Of a DNA stretch of 7,884 bases, positions 6,605 through 7,884 are shown piece by piece. The position numbers and the translations under genes were made by a program. The stretch comes from Rhodospirillaceae bacterium (GTDB lineage: Bacteria > Pseudomonadota > Alphaproteobacteria > UBA828), in the NCBI GenBank assembly GCA_028819955.1, contig JAPPKP010000389.1, forward strand, positions 1 through 7,884, in the 5' to 3' direction. The notes below the pieces were generated by a model. That model saw only the letters and a program-made list of their open reading frames with translations. It ran no database searches and was not told the origin of the DNA. Each line of letters starts with the position of its first letter. Within the stretch, counting starts at the first letter, position 1.

Positions 6605-6940
6605 CGATGATAGCCACGGGCCACCTGTGGAAAAAGAAAGACTCAATTCGCGAATCGTAGGTATGGCCTCGTCATCGCCGCCTCGAGGCAGGCTCTTGGC
6701 GACGGTCGGTCGCCGAGTTCGATGAGATGGAACCACCTCAGATAGCTGTCGAGGTACTTGGTGGCGATGCCGCGGCGTGCGCGCAGGAAGCCCTTGATCT
6801 GGCTGTGGCGGCTGTTGACCGTCTGGATGTGCAGCGCGCCCCGAACCCGCTCGCCAGCAGAGACGTTGATGCTCTCGTGAGGGACGTCGAGCGCCGCCGC
6901 GACCTCCTTGCGCTGCGCCGCCGTCAGACACGGTATCGCC
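6605..6940 (-). mobile_element. Remnant of an IS1595-like insertion sequence
   Basis: The 3' part of an insertion sequence, defined by the transposase tail at 6643-6940 and a non-coding flank that should contain its terminal inverted repeat. The outer end is probably within about 6605-6642, where the sequence ATGATAGCCACGGGCCACC occurs, but with only one end present the repeat cannot be confirmed. The other two thirds of the element are missing. No target duplication can be assessed. Confidence 0.45.
6643..6940 (-). pseudogene. IS1595-family transposase, C-terminal fragment
   Basis: About 95 residues of a DDE-type transposase tail, ending at the TGA at 6643. Recognisable in order are VPHESINVSAGERVRG, then HIQTVNSRHSQIKGFLRARRG, IATKYLDSYLRWFHLIEL, and PSPRACLEAAMTRPYLRFAN. 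The HIQTVNSRHSQIKG block carries the Asn expected as the third catalytic residue in DDN-type IS1595 members, and the KYLDSYLRWF block is typical of the family end. The N-terminal two thirds, with both catalytic aspartates, are missing. The frame stays open further into the toxin gene, but that part is antisense of the antitoxin and toxin and not transposase. In another frame, VSDGGAA just upstream looks like a transposase fragment, so a frameshift near 6920-6931 is possible. Inactive. Confidence 0.75.
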
Positions 6941-7054
6941 GATGAGCCGCTACGGCAGGGCGGCATCCTCGAAGCGCTGCGCCGCTCGCCGCTAGTCGGA
7001 GAGGATGTCGTGCCGCTTCGTCCCTTCGATCCCGGCCGAGAGGTCGATTTGTGA
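6941..7054 (+). pseudogene. VapB/Phd-like antitoxin, C-terminal remnant
   Basis: Thirty-seven residues end at a TGA that overlaps the GTG start of the toxin (GTGA at 7051-7054), the coupling usual in toxin-antitoxin operons. The visible part, GGILEALRRSPLVGEDVV and then RPFDPGREVDL, looks like the toxin-wrapping tail of VapB/Phd-type antitoxins. The DNA-binding N-terminus is gone and no start codon with a ribosome site exists in the remaining piece. Upstream, the sequence becomes transposase antisense, so the missing part was removed or displaced by the insertion-sequence rearrangement. Too short to be reported by most gene callers. Confidence 0.6.
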
Positions 7055-7488
7055 CCCGCTATCTTCTGGACACGAACATTATCAGCAACGTCACCAAGGC
7101 CGCGCCCTCGGAACCGCTCTTGGCCTGGATGGCCGAGCAGATCGACGACGACCTCTTCATCTCCTCCCTCACGATCGCGGAGCTTCGGCGCGGCATTCTG
7201 GAAATGCCTGCCGACCGCAGGCGTGACCGGCTGGAGGCCTGGTTTGCGGGCGCGGAAGGTCCGTTGGCTCTTTTCGCCAGGCGGGTGCTGCCGTTCGACG
7301 AAGCCGCCGGTCTCGTGTGGGCGCGTCTCATGGCAGAGGGCAGGGCGACGGGCCGCCCCCGCAGCGCGCTCGACACGATCATTGCGGCGACTGCGGAAGC
7401 CAACGGCTGTGTCGTCGTCACGGACAACGAAAAGGATTTCCCCGGCGTCGAGACCTTCAACCCGGTTCGGCACGGCGCCCGCCATTGA
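7051..7488 (+). CDS. vapC: VapC-type PIN-domain toxin ribonuclease
   Basis: PIN-domain endoribonuclease of a type II toxin-antitoxin system; family members cleave tRNA or rRNA and stop growth. The product is 145 residues, full length for VapC. The acidic active site is complete: Asp7 in LLDTNIIS, Glu44 in LTIAELRRG, Asp108 in ALDTIIAATA and Asp125 in VVTDNEKDF. Start is the GTG at 7051, with GAGAGG 7 bases before it and a four-base overlap with the antitoxin stop. No frame damage is seen, so the toxin looks functional, although only a fragment of its antitoxin remains. Expression may be lost because the operon promoter and the translational coupling partner are gone. The RNA target cannot be predicted. 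Confidence 0.9.
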   Translation: MTRYLLDTNIISNVTKAAPSEPLLAWMAEQIDDDLFISSLTIAELRRGILEMPADRRRDRLEAWFAGAEGPLALFARRVLPFDEAAGLVWARLMAEGRATGRPRSALDTIIAATAEANGCVVVTDNEKDFPGVETFNPVRHGARH

Positions 7489-7546
7489 CAGCCGCTACCG
7501 ATGGCCCGAGTCTCCGGCCGTTCGCAGCCGGCGGCGCGGGAGAGAC

Positions 7547-7884
7547 ATGAGCAGGGTGAACGGCATCGATTTCGCCTTCGTCGCGGCGCCGGTGGGCGAG
7601 GACGGGCTCTCCGACGCGGCGCTCTACAAGGAGATTCTGGCGGACTGCGCCTTCGCCCACCGCGCCGGCTACCGGGCGGCCTGGATGATCGAGCATCACT
7701 TCTCCGACTACTACCCGACGCCCAACCCGCTCGCCTTCCTCTCCCACATCGCCGCGCGCTTCCCCGACTTCGCGCTCGGCACCTGCGTGCTGGTGACGCC
7801 CTGGTACGAGCCGCTGCGCCTCGCCGAGCAGATCGCCCAGCTCAACCTGCTCACCGACCAGCCGCTCCACATGGGGCTCGGGCG
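7547..7884 (+). CDS. Luciferase-like flavin-dependent monooxygenase, N-terminal part
   Basis: The first 112 residues of an LLM-class oxidoreductase using reduced FMN (bacterial luciferase fold); the gene runs off the right edge. It begins MSRVNGIDFAFVAAP. A strand and helix follow with the CAFAHRAGYRAAWMIEHHFSD region, which contains the EHHF motif typical of the luciferase-alpha-like branch. Then come PTPNPLAFLSHIAAR, GTCVLVTPWYEPLRLAEQIAQL and the start of the next strand, MGLG. The substrate cannot be deduced, and light emission is not implied. The ATG at 7547 has GGGAGAG just before it. It lies 58 bases after the toxin gene, in the same direction; functional linkage is unlikely. No disruption in the visible part. 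Confidence 0.88.
   Translation, partial: MSRVNGIDFAFVAAPVGEDGLSDAALYKEILADCAFAHRAGYRAAWMIEHHFSDYYPTPNPLAFLSHIAARFPDFALGTCVLVTPWYEPLRLAEQIAQLNLLTDQPLHMGLG

Noticed and set aside
5497..6660. 387-codon plus-strand frame across the methyltransferase gene
   Set aside because: Low-complexity Arg/His-rich translation, antisense to the homocysteine S-methyltransferase, which has complete zinc ligands.
6946..7485. N-terminal two thirds of a 280-codon minus-strand frame as the start of the transposase
   Set aside because: This part is antisense to the toxin and the antitoxin remnant and shows no transposase motifs; only 6643-6940 is transposase.
7457..7870. 137-codon minus-strand frame at the right end
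   Set aside because: Antisense to the luciferase-like gene, whose EHHF region and strand pattern are convincing on the plus strand.
4830..7884. A new multi-gene system made of SDR, methyltransferase, toxin and monooxygenase
   Set aside because: The genes lie on different strands, are separated by a mobile-element scar and have no shared regulation or partner signature; each is explained by a known family.

Overview
The window is GC-rich and packed with genes on both strands. It looks like the chromosome of an alphaproteobacterium. The evidence is the GC-saturated codon use, the leuB-asd gene pair (an arrangement common in that class), and an ExoA-type AP endonuclease. The genus cannot be fixed from this sequence. 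No rRNA, tRNA or CRISPR array was seen.

Left part (1-2616, minus strand): the 5' end of asd (aspartate-semialdehyde dehydrogenase, cut by the window edge) lies 24 bases downstream of an intact leuB (3-isopropylmalate dehydrogenase). They form a likely amino-acid biosynthesis operon. Upstream of leuB is an unusual leader with a candidate promoter, an 18-bp perfect palindrome and an 8-bp-stem hairpin. Beyond it lies a YheT-type alpha/beta hydrolase with its full catalytic triad.

Middle part (2790-6537): divergent from the hydrolase is an intact exonuclease III/ExoA-type AP endonuclease. Next is a lipoprotein gene that runs head-on into the start of an acyl-CoA (hotdog-fold) thioesterase gene. 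Both have lost their 3' ends at one shared breakpoint near 4392. From there each reading frame continues through the antisense strand of the other gene. This is the clearest scar in the window: either a deletion between two convergent genes or an assembly chimera. Beyond it are an intact short-chain dehydrogenase/reductase (plus) and, convergent with it, an intact zinc-type homocysteine S-methyltransferase family gene (minus).

Right part (6538-7884): a second scar. The C-terminal end of an IS1595-like transposase (minus) abuts the C-terminal tail of a VapB/Phd-like antitoxin (plus). The antitoxin stop codon overlaps the GTG start of an apparently intact VapC PIN-domain toxin. The toxin therefore survives with only a fragment of its antitoxin. 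The window ends inside a luciferase-like flavin-dependent monooxygenase.

Most of the window is ordinary housekeeping and catabolic content. I do not see a coherent new multi-gene system. The parts worth a second look are the two rearrangement junctions, the orphaned toxin, the lipoprotein truncated just where a zinc-protease motif would be expected, and the leuB leader.
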